Of a DNA stretch of 64,000 bases, positions 25,461 through 34,252 are shown piece by piece. The DNA comes from Flavobacteriales bacterium (GTDB lineage: Bacteria > Bacteroidota > Bacteroidia > Flavobacteriales_D > Sanyastnellaceae). The stretch is from assembly GCA_015665315.1 (NCBI GenBank), contig JADFAK010000019.1, forward strand, positions 1 to 64,000. The letters run 5' to 3'. The first letter of the stretch is position 1, and every line of letters starts with the position of its first letter. The position numbers and the translations under genes were made by a program. Below the pieces are notes generated by a model. The model saw nothing but the letters and a program-made list of their open reading frames with translations. It did no database searches and was not told the origin of the DNA.

Positions 25461-25833
25461 GAAATCACATAGCATATTCATCCTTCTGCTAACAATTGTA
25501 ACGCTGGCATGCGGCAGTTGTTCTTCGGAAAGCGACCATACGATTGTACCTGAAACTATTCTTTCACAAGAGAGGTTCACCGAAGTATACACGGAAGCGA
25601 TGATTATCGAAGCTGCATTCAAGCAGAAAATGTATAAAACAGAGGACCCTCAGATTTGGTTGGCGAAACAATACAACGTGCTATTTGCCAATCAAAACAT
25701 TAGTTCGGAAACCTATGACGAGTCCTATACGTGGTACTCAACAAGGCCTGAGCTTCTCCTAGAAATTTACAGTGAAGTGATCGAGAATTTAGGAAAGCAA
25801 GAAGCCAAGCAAAATGCTGAGACCAATCCTTAA
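25450..25833 (+). CDS. DUF4296 lipoprotein
   Basis: This 127-aa protein uses a TTG start overlapping the end of pyrC. It has a lipoprotein signal (ILLLTIVTLACG) and the DUF4296 pattern: short N-terminal segment, ILSQERFTEVYTEAMIIEAAF, then a Tyr/Trp-rich helix ending YSEVIENL. The family is Bacteroidetes-specific and uncharacterised. Its place right behind dihydroorotase is a conserved context. Thirteen nt separate it from the histidine kinase gene, so read-through into the kinase is possible. Confidence 0.85.
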   Translation: MRTRKSHSIFILLLTIVTLACGSCSSESDHTIVPETILSQERFTEVYTEAMIIEAAFKQKMYKTEDPQIWLAKQYNVLFANQNISSETYDESYTWYSTRPELLLEIYSEVIENLGKQEAKQNAETNP

Positions 25834-25845
25834 ATTGCAGCTTAT

Positions 25846-28800
25846 ATGCGCATAGCGAGGTGGTTTTTCCTACATAGTATTCTTTTTTTATTCTTTAGCC
25901 TATCGGCAAATGGGCAGCATTACAATTTTCGAAATTTCTCGGTAAGAGATGGGCTCGCTCAATCTCAAGTATATACCATGTTGCAGGACAGCCGAGGCTA
26001 CCTATGGTTTGGAACTCGCGGTGGCGGAATAAGTCGGTATGACGGAGTTTCCTTCCTCAATTATACGCTACGAGACGGGTTGCCCAACAATACGATCAAC
26101 TGTTTAATCGAGGGTGCCGACCACACCTTATGGATTGGCACGCACGATGGCCTGTCTCAATTTGATGGTCGGTCATTCAAGAACTATCGACCATTGAAAG
26201 GGCTTTCAACAGAAGTCGAATGTCTTACACTGGACAACGAAGGGAAACTCTGGCTAGGCACTGAAGCGGGAATATTCTATCTGGAGAACGATTCACTAGT
26301 TCACTGGAACAACGGACAGGACTGGGCACACGAAACTGTTTACGACATGGTGTTTGACCATGACGGACGACTATGGGGAGGGACAGATCGAGGTCTCTTC
26401 TGCTATTCTGATTCAAAATTCACACTCTTTGATCGAAGGAATGCGTTCAATACAAACTTAGTTACCTGCGTCGACATCGATTTGGACGGGAATATATGGG
26501 TTGGCCTTTATGGCGATGGAGTATATCAATTTTCCCCCACAGGATTGGCCAAGATTACAGAAATCCAGGCCAACGAGATTTTCGATCTTCTTTTCGTCGC
26601 TGACGGAAGTGTGTGGATTGCCACCTTGGAGAATGGTGCACTGCTGTATAACCCAGCAACTGATGAAGTGACCCCGTATTCAGAAAGCGAAGGGCTAGCT
26701 GTCAACCAAGTTCGTTCGCTGATGGAAGACGACTGGGGGACAATTTGGATGGGCACGTCCGGGGGCGGGGTGTCACGATTTAGCGGACAACAGTTCCAAT
26801 ATTTCAGCACAAATAATGGCTTGCCCGGCCATCAAGTCTACTCGATTACGGAAGACCTTTCCTGTAATATATGGATTGGTGTTGGTGATCAAGGTTTGTG
26901 TCGAATAGACACTGAAAGCGGCATCGTTTCGCAGGATAGTGTGCTCAACAATGGAAAAATCAAAGCCCTGTTCACCGATCTAGCCGGACGAGTTTGGGTA
27001 GGGAGCAATGGCAAAGGAATATCAATTTACGATCGCGACACCGTGATCACCTTGAACATGCAGTCGGGCTTAAGTTCGAATTGGATAAGTGCCATCGAAC
27101 TGCATGGCGCCAAATATTATGTAGCGACATTAGGTGGAGGAATCAATATTCTCACACCTTTGGATTCGACACATCGTTCCTTCGACGTAGATATTTTCAG
27201 CGAGAGCCGTGGCGTAGACAACCGAATTTCAGATATGGCCTCCGATCAAAATGGACGCTTGTGGTTTTGCTCGTTGAGTGCTGGAGTTGGTGTGATGCTC
27301 CCGAATGGCGACGTGCTACAATTTGACGAATCGCATGGCTTACCTAGTACATCCGTGCGATCATTGGCTATTGACGCTTCGGGATGGCTATGGCTGGGGA
27401 TGGCAGGAAGTGGATTGGCGCGTATGAATCTCAACGCCGAGGTTCTTGCCTTTGAGCAATTCGAAAGTGAAGTACCGTTGGCATCGGACAATGTTTATTT
27501 CCTGCAGTTTGACGACGAACAGAACTTGTGGGTAGGCAGTGAAAGCGGAATCGACAAGATTACTTTGGAGTCTGACCGAATTCCTTTGGAAGTTACTCAT
27601 TTTGGACGTCAAGCTGGAATCGTAGGGGTGGAAACATGCAGTAATTCGGCCTACAAATCGTCGGATGGCAACTTGTGGTTCGGGACGATCGACGGTCTAT
27701 GTCGCACTACACCGAGCAGCAAATGGCGTAACACGCAAGCACCGAAGATTTTAATCCAAAATGTGAATCTATTCTACAAACCCTTACAAGAAACGCATCT
27801 GAGAAGCTTCGTCGGACCGTGGGGACAGGTTAAAGATACCTTGATTCTGACTTATGATCAGAATCATTTGAGTTTCGATTTCGTGGGATTGGATATGCTT
27901 TATCCTGAAAAAGTGAGCTACCAATGGGTCTTGGAAGGAGAAGAAGAAGATTGGTCACCATTGTCGAGCAGAACAAGTGCGACGTATAGCAACCTGCAAC
28001 CTGGCGCTTACACATTTCGCGTGCGGTCGTGCAATGGCGATGGAATATGCAATGAGCAAGAGGAAATTATCCGCTTTAACATTTTGATGCCTTTTTGGCA
28101 AAAGACCTGGTTCATGATCGTAGCCATTCTGGCGGTGGTGTTAATAGCTATTTCTCTATACCTGATACGAATAGGTCGTATTCGCGACGAAGCACGTGAG
28201 AAGAACGAGAAATTGAACCTTGAAAAATCGGTCATTGAGTTGGAGCAAAAAGCATTGCGCTTGCAGATGAATCCGCATTTTATCTTCAATTCCCTGAATA
28301 GCATTCAAGGATTAATTGCGAAAGAAGATGCCAAAACTGCGCGCTTGTATCTCAGCAAGTTTTCGAAACTGATGCGGCAGACTTTGGAGAACAGTCGAGA
28401 AATGATGATCACCTTGGCCGATGAGATTTCGGCTTTGGAGAATTACTTGGACATTGAAAAGTTTACCCATGAGAATCGTTTTGACTACAAAATAGAATGT
28501 GAAGTAGAAACGGAAGATTTCCTCATTCCACCATTGGTCATCCAGCCCTTTGCCGAAAATGCGATTATTCATGGATTGATGCCGAAGGGGGCGGGCGGTC
28601 AATTGCTTATTCGATTTGCAAAAGATGGAGATGACTTGCTAGTAGAAATCTGGGACAACGGAGTGGGGAGAAAAGCTGCTGCTGCCAACAAGGCGCAACG
28701 ATCAAATTACCACAAATCGGCTGGCTTGGAAGTTACCCAAGAACGGCTCGATCTTCTGAATGGAGCGGAGACGAAAAGTTTGGAAATTATCGACGTCCAA

Positions 28801-28884
28801 GACAGCGTGGGCAATGCCCTTGGAACAACCGTCAAGATCAGACTCAAAGGGTCTTTGGTGGATCATGGGGATTGGGATAACTAG
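25846..28884 (+). CDS. Orphan two-component sensor kinase with periplasmic beta-propeller
   Basis: This 1012-aa protein has a signal peptide (to SANGQ), two-component-propeller repeats through about residue 620 (WFGTRGGGISRYDG, WIGTHDGLSQFDG and so on), a Y_Y_Y domain, one membrane helix near residue 755-775, a coiled coil, and a PF06580-type kinase domain with LQMNPHFIFNSLNSIQ and ATPase motifs FAENAIIHG and WDNGVG. It resembles the kinase at 6885-9866, but has no response regulator beside it. A candidate partner is the unpaired LytTR regulator at 10763-11554. Its 3' end is the left edge of the genomic island. Confidence 0.93.
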   Translation: MRIARWFFLHSILFLFFSLSANGQHYNFRNFSVRDGLAQSQVYTMLQDSRGYLWFGTRGGGISRYDGVSFLNYTLRDGLPNNTINCLIEGADHTLWIGTHDGLSQFDGRSFKNYRPLKGLSTEVECLTLDNEGKLWLGTEAGIFYLENDSLVHWNNGQDWAHETVYDMVFDHDGRLWGGTDRGLFCYSDSKFTLFDRRNAFNTNLVTCVDIDLDGNIWVGLYGDGVYQFSPTGLAKITEIQANEIFDLLFVADGSVWIATLENGALLYNPATDEVTPYSESEGLAVNQVRSLMEDDWGTIWMGTSGGGVSRFSGQQFQYFSTNNGLPGHQVYSITEDLSCNIWIGVGDQGLCRIDTESGIVSQDSVLNNGKIKALFTDLAGRVWVGSNGKGISIYDRDTVITLNMQSGLSSNWISAIELHGAKYYVATLGGGINILTPLDSTHRSFDVDIFSESRGVDNRISDMASDQNGRLWFCSLSAGVGVMLPNGDVLQFDESHGLPSTSVRSLAIDASGWLWLGMAGSGLARMNLNAEVLAFEQFESEVPLASDNVYFLQFDDEQNLWVGSESGIDKITLESDRIPLEVTHFGRQAGIVGVETCSNSAYKSSDGNLWFGTIDGLCRTTPSSKWRNTQAPKILIQNVNLFYKPLQETHLRSFVGPWGQVKDTLILTYDQNHLSFDFVGLDMLYPEKVSYQWVLEGEEEDWSPLSSRTSATYSNLQPGAYTFRVRSCNGDGICNEQEEIIRFNILMPFWQKTWFMIVAILAVVLIAISLYLIRIGRIRDEAREKNEKLNLEKSVIELEQKALRLQMNPHFIFNSLNSIQGLIAKEDAKTARLYLSKFSKLMRQTLENSREMMITLADEISALENYLDIEKFTHENRFDYKIECEVETEDFLIPPLVIQPFAENAIIHGLMPKGAGGQLLIRFAKDGDDLLVEIWDNGVGRKAAAANKAQRSNYHKSAGLEVTQERLDLLNGAETKSLEIIDVQDSVGNALGTTVKIRLKGSLVDHGDWDN

Positions 28885-28922
28885 ATTGGGTAAGACATTT
28901 GCGTTTATCGCTGAAAAAAGCC

Positions 28923-28975
28923 AAGAGAAAAGGGCCACCCCCACTGGAGATAGCCCTTTTCAACCTTTAACCTAT
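28923..28975. repeat. attL: left direct repeat of the genomic island (with terminator hairpin)
   Basis: This 53-bp sequence recurs at 46143-46194 in the same orientation. Both start with an identical 18 bp (AAGAGAAAAGGGCCACCC) and end with an identical 31 bp (left 28945-28975); between them are only a one-base gap and one mismatch. It includes the inverted repeat AAAAGGGC / GCCCTTTT, a bidirectional terminator shape, 38 nt behind the kinase stop. Integrase genes lie inside the bounded segment. Confidence 0.8.
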
Positions 28976-29052
28976 CCCGATGTTGATGTTAGGCATTGTT
29001 CGAGCATTTCTTCCAGATGCACCGCCAATCCTGGGATTCCTCATTCTACGTC

Positions 29053-29110
29053 GTACATTTCGATACATCTCAGTACATCAAGAATGCCCCTTTTTTGACT
29101 GAAATGCCCT
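29053..29110. promoter_or_regulatory. Candidate integrase arm-type sites near the left end
   Basis: TACAT occurs three times at exact 10-bp steps (29053, 29063, 29073), followed by AATGCCCC (29082-29089) and AATGCCCT (29103-29110). AATGCCCC recurs at 46069-46076 next to the right repeat. Helically phased short repeats by the end of an element are typical of integrase arm sites; the assignment is inference. Confidence 0.35.
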
Positions 29111-29117
29111 CAATATG

Positions 29118-29141
29118 CCTCATCCAATGAGGGTAATTTTG
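29118..29141 (+). promoter_or_regulatory. Integrase promoter with operator-like inverted repeat
   Basis: The perfect inverted repeat CCTCAT-cca-ATGAGG (29118-29132) directly precedes a -7 box TAATTTTG (29134-29141), 19 nt upstream of the integrase ATG. A repressor bound there would block transcription. Confidence 0.45.
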
Positions 29142-29160
29142 GAGAAACAAATCAGTCATT

Positions 29161-30417
29161 ATGAAAAGGAATTTTTATTTACAGAATCCGTCGGCGGCCA
29201 AACCTACACCAATCATTTTTACTGGAATCCAAAACGGACTCCGTAAACGCATCTCACTTGGAGAATCCATTAACCCCATTCATTGGGATAGTAAGAAGCA
29301 ACTGCCAAAACCTGGGGCACGCAACGCAAAAAGGATACGTGAACTCATTGAGGCCGTGAATGGTCGGGTTACCGCTCTACAGCATGAAAAAGAGAGCAAA
29401 GGTAAAGTAGCACACATCGACTGGATTTTCTATGAACTGCGGAGAGACGATTACAAGGACCCGCTTGAGTATGCTCCACATTATTTAGAAGTAAAAGGGC
29501 TTGGAAAGAAATCTCATGAGCGATACAACCGACTGCTCAAGTACCTGGAAGACTTCAAGAGCAGAAAGGGAATTAGTCTTGATTGGAGTGCTCTGGACTC
29601 TATGTTCTTCAAAGAATTCGACACCTATCTCAGAACTACCTGGAAGAACGGACGAACCACCAGAAACAGCTACTTCGGCACCTTAAAAACCATTATCAAA
29701 GCAGCACAAGACGACGGTCTTCATTCTAATGGGGCTTATAAATACTGGAAGATGAAAGTCATCAAGAACAAGCAGACTGCTCTCAATGATGAAGAGTTGT
29801 TTGCCATCCATTCACTAGCAATGCCAAATGAGCGTCTAGAACGCATTCGAGACATCTTCATCCTGAACTGTTACACTGGTCTCCGCTTCTCAGACTGGAA
29901 TCTAAAACCTGAATTCATAAGGGAGAAGAAGATTACAGCCATGAATCAAAAGACGAAGGAGATTGTCGAATTACCGATTCACCCGATAGCAAGATATTAT
30001 CTGGACAAGTATGAATCTGAGATTATCACACGAAGCTATAACACCGAATACTATTGTCTTCGAGACCTGTTTGAGTATCTGGCAGCAGAACTGGATTTCT
30101 TGAATGACGAACTACCCTATTGGATTGAGGTAGACGGGGAGTATATGAAGAGTTCCAGAAAGCGTGTAGATGCCATGGGAGCGCACACTGCTCGCAGGTC
30201 TTTTTGCTCGAACCTTTATCGCAACTCTGCGAAATATGGACTTACTGTTCGAGACATTATGGCTTTCAGTGGTCACACCTATGTAGATACCTTCATGAAC
30301 TACATCTGTGTGGAAAGCAATATGGCAGAACAGGTGACTGAAGCAATGGAAAGGGAGTTCAATGAATTGCTAGCGGTGACGAGTGACCGACGTCCCCAGC
30401 GAATTCTTTTTGCCTGA
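29161..30417 (+). CDS. Tyrosine recombinase / integrase (left)
   Basis: This 418-aa phage-type integrase has an N-terminal arm-binding region, a SAM-like core-binding domain (about residues 100-195) and a C-terminal catalytic domain. Catalytic residues visible are Arg242 (TGLRFSD), His342 and Arg345 (HTARRSF), His372 (SGHT) and the nucleophile Tyr381 (MNYI). This layout is common in Bacteroidetes conjugative and genomic-island integrases. It lies about 190 nt inside the left direct repeat and probably catalyses integration and excision of the island. Its 3' end overlaps the convergent HTH gene by 48 nt. Confidence 0.93.
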   Translation: MKRNFYLQNPSAAKPTPIIFTGIQNGLRKRISLGESINPIHWDSKKQLPKPGARNAKRIRELIEAVNGRVTALQHEKESKGKVAHIDWIFYELRRDDYKDPLEYAPHYLEVKGLGKKSHERYNRLLKYLEDFKSRKGISLDWSALDSMFFKEFDTYLRTTWKNGRTTRNSYFGTLKTIIKAAQDDGLHSNGAYKYWKMKVIKNKQTALNDEELFAIHSLAMPNERLERIRDIFILNCYTGLRFSDWNLKPEFIREKKITAMNQKTKEIVELPIHPIARYYLDKYESEIITRSYNTEYYCLRDLFEYLAAELDFLNDELPYWIEVDGEYMKSSRKRVDAMGAHTARRSFCSNLYRNSAKYGLTVRDIMAFSGHTYVDTFMNYICVESNMAEQVTEAMEREFNELLAVTSDRRPQRILFA

Positions 30418-30759
30418 ACGGCGTGTCTTGGATGGTTCAGTTTGCTCGGAATCAAGTTCGTGTCGCATGGCGATGCGGACTTGAGCACGGCTGAATAACA
30501 AGGCATTGCCTGACTTTCCTTGTGGCTCCTCACCTGAGGATTCAAGCCACGCTCGCACAGTACGTTTATCTCTTTTGAAGAATTCAGCCAGCTCAGGAAC
30601 TGTGTGAGGAGTAGTCTCATCAATGCTGAATTCATCTTCTCGAATCGCATTTAAAAGACGAATTTCCTGGGCATTCTCCCTTGCTTCGAGAAATTGCTCA
30701 AAGACTTCCAATAACGGATAATACTTCTGAAATCTTTTGTGGTCTTCCTCACCGTACAT
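30370..30759 (-). CDS. Small HTH DNA-binding protein (possible excisionase/regulator)
   Basis: This 129-aa protein has a helical N-terminus, then a helix-turn-helix-like segment TVPELAEFFKRDKRTVRAWLESSG near residues 52-75 followed by ALLFSRAQVRIAM, like MerR/excisionase-type domains in which a helix-turn-helix leads to a wing with a reading of a DNA helix. The C-terminus is basic. It overlaps the integrase end in convergent orientation, so both genes share sequence at 30370-30417. Island location suggests control of integrase or excision. The precise family was not recognised. Confidence 0.65.
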   Translation of the reverse strand: MYGEEDHKRFQKYYPLLEVFEQFLEARENAQEIRLLNAIREDEFSIDETTPHTVPELAEFFKRDKRTVRAWLESSGEEPQGKSGNALLFSRAQVRIAMRHELDSEQTEPSKTRRSGKKNSLGTSVTRHR

Positions 30760-30976
30760 CGGGATGCACTACCTTTGCGATATGTCACCGCTGGTCAAAC
30801 ATCAACTGAGCAATTCTGCTGAGCTGTGCCAGGCTCTCTGGCGTCCCGAAAACAAATGATTGGAGGGGTGAAAATTAACCCTGTTCAAAGATGCAACGGG
30901 AGTAATATACGGTCAGAAGTAAAAAAGGTTTCATAATGAGCCAATTTCTTGTGTACGCGTGAATTAGGGCAAGGTT

Positions 30977-31858
30977 TCAATTGAAGTTCTGGGCCAAGCC
31001 GTTCGCCGAATCCCGCAACCCTTCGAGTTGGCCTCGCACATTTCCGAGATTCGTTGCCAAATATCCCTTCTCCATATTTATCTCATTGAGTGCCATGTTG
31101 CATCGCTTTAATGATGGCCCCACTTCTTGGGTATAATCATCAGCGATGTTAGCAACAATCAAATCAATGGCTGGTAAAATGAAATCATCTTGCACTTGGA
31201 AGAAAGGAATGTTTCCAGTCTGGAGATGAGGCTTTAAGTGAGCGACGAAAAGTTCGTCGACCTGCCTAAGGAATTCGTTTTCTTTGAAATTCTGTCCTTC
31301 CTTTTCTAGCTGACGTATTATCGAAGAAAAAGCACCTAGGAATTCATTGAGACCAAGCTTGAATTCGTTCACTTGTGCAGATGAATTGTTCTTGTATTCA
31401 AGGAATTTTTCCTGAACAGTCTCCAAGTGAGTTTCTGCGATTCCAAAGTAGGAGACTATCTGGTTGGCTCTGGTCGTCGCTTGTTCCTTGGTCAGCTTAA
31501 ATCTATTGCGACTCAAATAGGATTGTAGCGAAGACTTTGGTAGCGATTTTGCAGTTTCACATTTCAACTGGGTTGTAATTCCTAACTCTGGCGACTCAAG
31601 AACTGGCTTGTTGTGTTCATCAAGGAATTCGTCAATCTGGTCGATTTGCTTCTGCACTGGAGTTGCCAAGTACTTGAGTTCGCCAATCCATTTCTTTCCA
31701 TCACGATTCTCTCTCCGTCGTTCGAAAAAGACATCCAGAACTCTGTCAAGAGCAGCTCCAAGAATCAATGTGATAATTGGCAATCCAATTTCCCAAAACT
31801 TCGATGCTCCATTCTCACCGCCAATTATCGAAATATCAATATGTAGAAGTGTGTCCAT
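30977..31858 (-). CDS. Membrane-anchored protein of unknown function, last gene of the type I RM operon
   Basis: This 293-aa protein has a short periplasmic N-terminus, one membrane helix (about residues 24-45, IGLPIITLILGAALDRVLDVFF), a basic stretch ERRRENRDGKKW and then a mainly helical cytoplasmic part. I recognise no domain. It begins 12 nt after hsdR on the same strand, so it is almost certainly transcribed with the restriction operon. Single-helix proteins with helical cytoplasmic tails often act as effectors or sensors in defence islands, but no function is shown. Confidence 0.7.
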   Translation of the reverse strand: MDTLLHIDISIIGGENGASKFWEIGLPIITLILGAALDRVLDVFFERRRENRDGKKWIGELKYLATPVQKQIDQIDEFLDEHNKPVLESPELGITTQLKCETAKSLPKSSLQSYLSRNRFKLTKEQATTRANQIVSYFGIAETHLETVQEKFLEYKNNSSAQVNEFKLGLNEFLGAFSSIIRQLEKEGQNFKENEFLRQVDELFVAHLKPHLQTGNIPFFQVQDDFILPAIDLIVANIADDYTQEVGPSLKRCNMALNEINMEKGYLATNLGNVRGQLEGLRDSANGLAQNFN

Positions 31859-31870
31859 AGTTATACATAT

Positions 31871-34252
31871 TTACCCCACCTCCTCATACAAGTACCCCTG
31901 GAACCCAACAAACACCTCACGAATTGAGATTGGGTCTCCGAGAGCTGCTTTTGCATCGGCGATGGAGTCGTATTTCAGTTTAAGTAGTTTCGATAGTCTT
32001 TCGTCGTCGAGTTCTTCCACGCCTTTCTTGACATAGTTCTTCAGCACAAAGTCAAGGAATTCCTGTTGTGCTGGGTCGTAGTCGTTGAAATGAATCTTAG
32101 CTCGTTCTGCGCGACTGGTACGAGACTTCATTGTGCTATCATAGGCCACATAGGCCAAGACATCAAAGAGGTCAGAATCCTTGCCGTCGACGATGTCCTG
32201 TAGCTCCTCTAGATGGTCTGGCGAATAACCTTTTTCTTTCAGTTCATCTAGCAATTTTCTACGGGTGCCTGGCATACTCCAAATTCGGCGTAACTCCTCT
32301 TCGTCCTTGAGCAGCTCAGGGAGTTCCTTAAACAGCAGCTTTAAAAAATCCGCTGCCGATATAATTTCACCCTTTGGACCATAAAAGCTGGTCTTAACGT
32401 TGCTTTTAATCGAACGTTTTGTTCCATCTCCAAACTCGACTTCGGTGAGGTAATCTGAAGGGGGTTCTCCTATACATACGCAAGGCCAATTTTCGCAAAC
32501 TGGACATTCTTCTGGTGGTGTCTTTTCACAAATACAAGGTTTTTCACCACACACCTTACATTTCTTTTTTGGCATTGGCTCATATGGTTCTGGCTCCAAT
32601 GGCTCGCCATCCCATTCAGGGTCTTTGAAGTGGAAATGGTTGTTGCAGAAGTCATAGATGGTGAAGTAGTCCTTTCCATCAAAGAGTCGGGTTCCACGCC
32701 CTACGATTTGCTTGAACTCAACCATGCTTTTCACAGGACGTAAAAGCACAATGTTTCTGACCTCAGGTGCATCGACTCCTGTACTCAACTTTCTGGAAGT
32801 CGTGAGTATTGTTGGTATTGCTTTCTCGTTGTCTTGAAAATCTCGAAGGTGCTGCTCACCAATTCCTCCATCATCTGCAGTTACTCGATGACAGTAGTTC
32901 GAGTTCATCGTATCCGAAAGCTCATTAATCAGGTCACGAACCATAGCGGCATGACGCTGGGTTGCACAAAAGATGAGTGTCTTCTGACTCTGAATCATTT
33001 GCTGAAGCAAAAGCTTTACACGGTGTTTCTCCCGATGTCGGACTTCGATTATTCTGTTGAAATCGTTCTCTGTGTATGTTCTTTGTTCATCAATTTCCCC
33101 TGAAACCACTTTGTCGCCTGCAGCAAATTGATAGCTATCGATATTCGAACTGATTTCTTTCAAACGGAATGGCGTAAGGAAGCCGTCTTCGATTCCTTCT
33201 TTCAGAGAATACTGATACACTGGTTCTCCGAAATACTTGTAGGTATCTCCGTTCACATCTCTCTTTGGTGTAGCGGTCAAACCCAGTTGAACTGCTGGGG
33301 AGAAGTACTCAAGAATAGCTCTCCATTGACTTTCATCACTCGCACCCCCACGATGACACTCATCTATAATGATGAAGTCGAAGAAATCTTCTGGGTACTC
33401 TCCGAAGTATGGTGTGTCATCAGGCCCCGACATGAAGCTTTGGAAGATGGTAAAGAAGAGATGTCCGTTCTTGGGCACTCTTCCCTTTTTTTTGACTTCG
33501 CTTGGTCGGATTCTGACCAAGGCATCTTCTTCGAATGCTCCAAACGAGTTAAATGCCTGGTCCGCTAAAATATTTCTGTCTGCTAGGAATAGAATTCGCG
33601 GTCTTCTGGAACCATCTCGTTGCAGGTTCCAATGCGATTCAAATAACTTCCAGGCTATCTGGAAAGCGATGGCTGTTTTCCCTGTTCCCGTTGCTAACGT
33701 GAGCAGGACACGTTGCTCTTTTCTTGCAATAGCTTTGAGAACACTTTCTATAGCATTCTCTTGGTAATAACGCGGTTGCCAGAATCCTCCATTTGTTTCA
33801 AACGGGGTATCGAAGAAGCGCTTCTCCCAATCCGAAATTTCAATAGTCTCCTCCGTTTTTGGATGAGTAAAAGTCATCTTCCATAACTCTTCTGGAGTAG
33901 GGTAGCCAGTCACATCCGATTCGATGCCTGAGGCCATATCCGCAAAACGGATTTTATCTCCGTTGGTGGCATAGGTATATCTGAGTCTTAATCGTTCAGC
34001 ATAGTCTTTGGCTTGAGGGAGACCTTCAGTGTAATATTTATCTCTTGCTTTGGCTTCTATGACCGCCAAGCGCTGACCTTTGTAGTACAATACGTAGTCC
34101 GCAAAGAGCGGAGTCTTTCTGCGACCTTGACCAATGAGTCTACCCTTGGTTACAGGGTATTCCCGATGAATGCGAGTTCCTTCCACAACACCCCAGCCTG
34201 CAGCTCTTAGAGCAGGTTCAATTAATTCGGCTTTGGTGTTGGATTCGTTCAT
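31871..34252 (-). CDS. hsdR: Type I restriction endonuclease subunit R (EcoEI-like HsdR)
   Basis: This 793-aa protein starts at an ATG overlapping the upstream stop (TGATG). The N-terminal nuclease has FADYVLYY and VIEAKAR (PD-ExK type, about residues 50-70). The motor domain has Walker A LATGTGKTA (near 187), DECH (near 298) and LTATP (near 326). The C-terminal part fits the EcoEI_R_C family. Around residues 590-625 is an insert with eight Cys (CKVCGEKPCIC, CPVCENWPCVC) that looks like paired zinc knuckles. It translocates and cuts unmethylated DNA when assembled with HsdM/HsdS. It is separated from them by three other genes, unlike the classical order. Confidence 0.92.
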   Translation of the reverse strand: MNESNTKAELIEPALRAAGWGVVEGTRIHREYPVTKGRLIGQGRRKTPLFADYVLYYKGQRLAVIEAKARDKYYTEGLPQAKDYAERLRLRYTYATNGDKIRFADMASGIESDVTGYPTPEELWKMTFTHPKTEETIEISDWEKRFFDTPFETNGGFWQPRYYQENAIESVLKAIARKEQRVLLTLATGTGKTAIAFQIAWKLFESHWNLQRDGSRRPRILFLADRNILADQAFNSFGAFEEDALVRIRPSEVKKKGRVPKNGHLFFTIFQSFMSGPDDTPYFGEYPEDFFDFIIIDECHRGGASDESQWRAILEYFSPAVQLGLTATPKRDVNGDTYKYFGEPVYQYSLKEGIEDGFLTPFRLKEISSNIDSYQFAAGDKVVSGEIDEQRTYTENDFNRIIEVRHREKHRVKLLLQQMIQSQKTLIFCATQRHAAMVRDLINELSDTMNSNYCHRVTADDGGIGEQHLRDFQDNEKAIPTILTTSRKLSTGVDAPEVRNIVLLRPVKSMVEFKQIVGRGTRLFDGKDYFTIYDFCNNHFHFKDPEWDGEPLEPEPYEPMPKKKCKVCGEKPCICEKTPPEECPVCENWPCVCIGEPPSDYLTEVEFGDGTKRSIKSNVKTSFYGPKGEIISAADFLKLLFKELPELLKDEEELRRIWSMPGTRRKLLDELKEKGYSPDHLEELQDIVDGKDSDLFDVLAYVAYDSTMKSRTSRAERAKIHFNDYDPAQQEFLDFVLKNYVKKGVEELDDERLSKLLKLKYDSIADAKAALGDPISIREVFVGFQGYLYEEVG

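Noticed and set aside
28885-28922. tRNA gene as attachment site of the island
   Set aside because: No tRNA-like cloverleaf or CCA end exists here; the repeat is a terminator hairpin.
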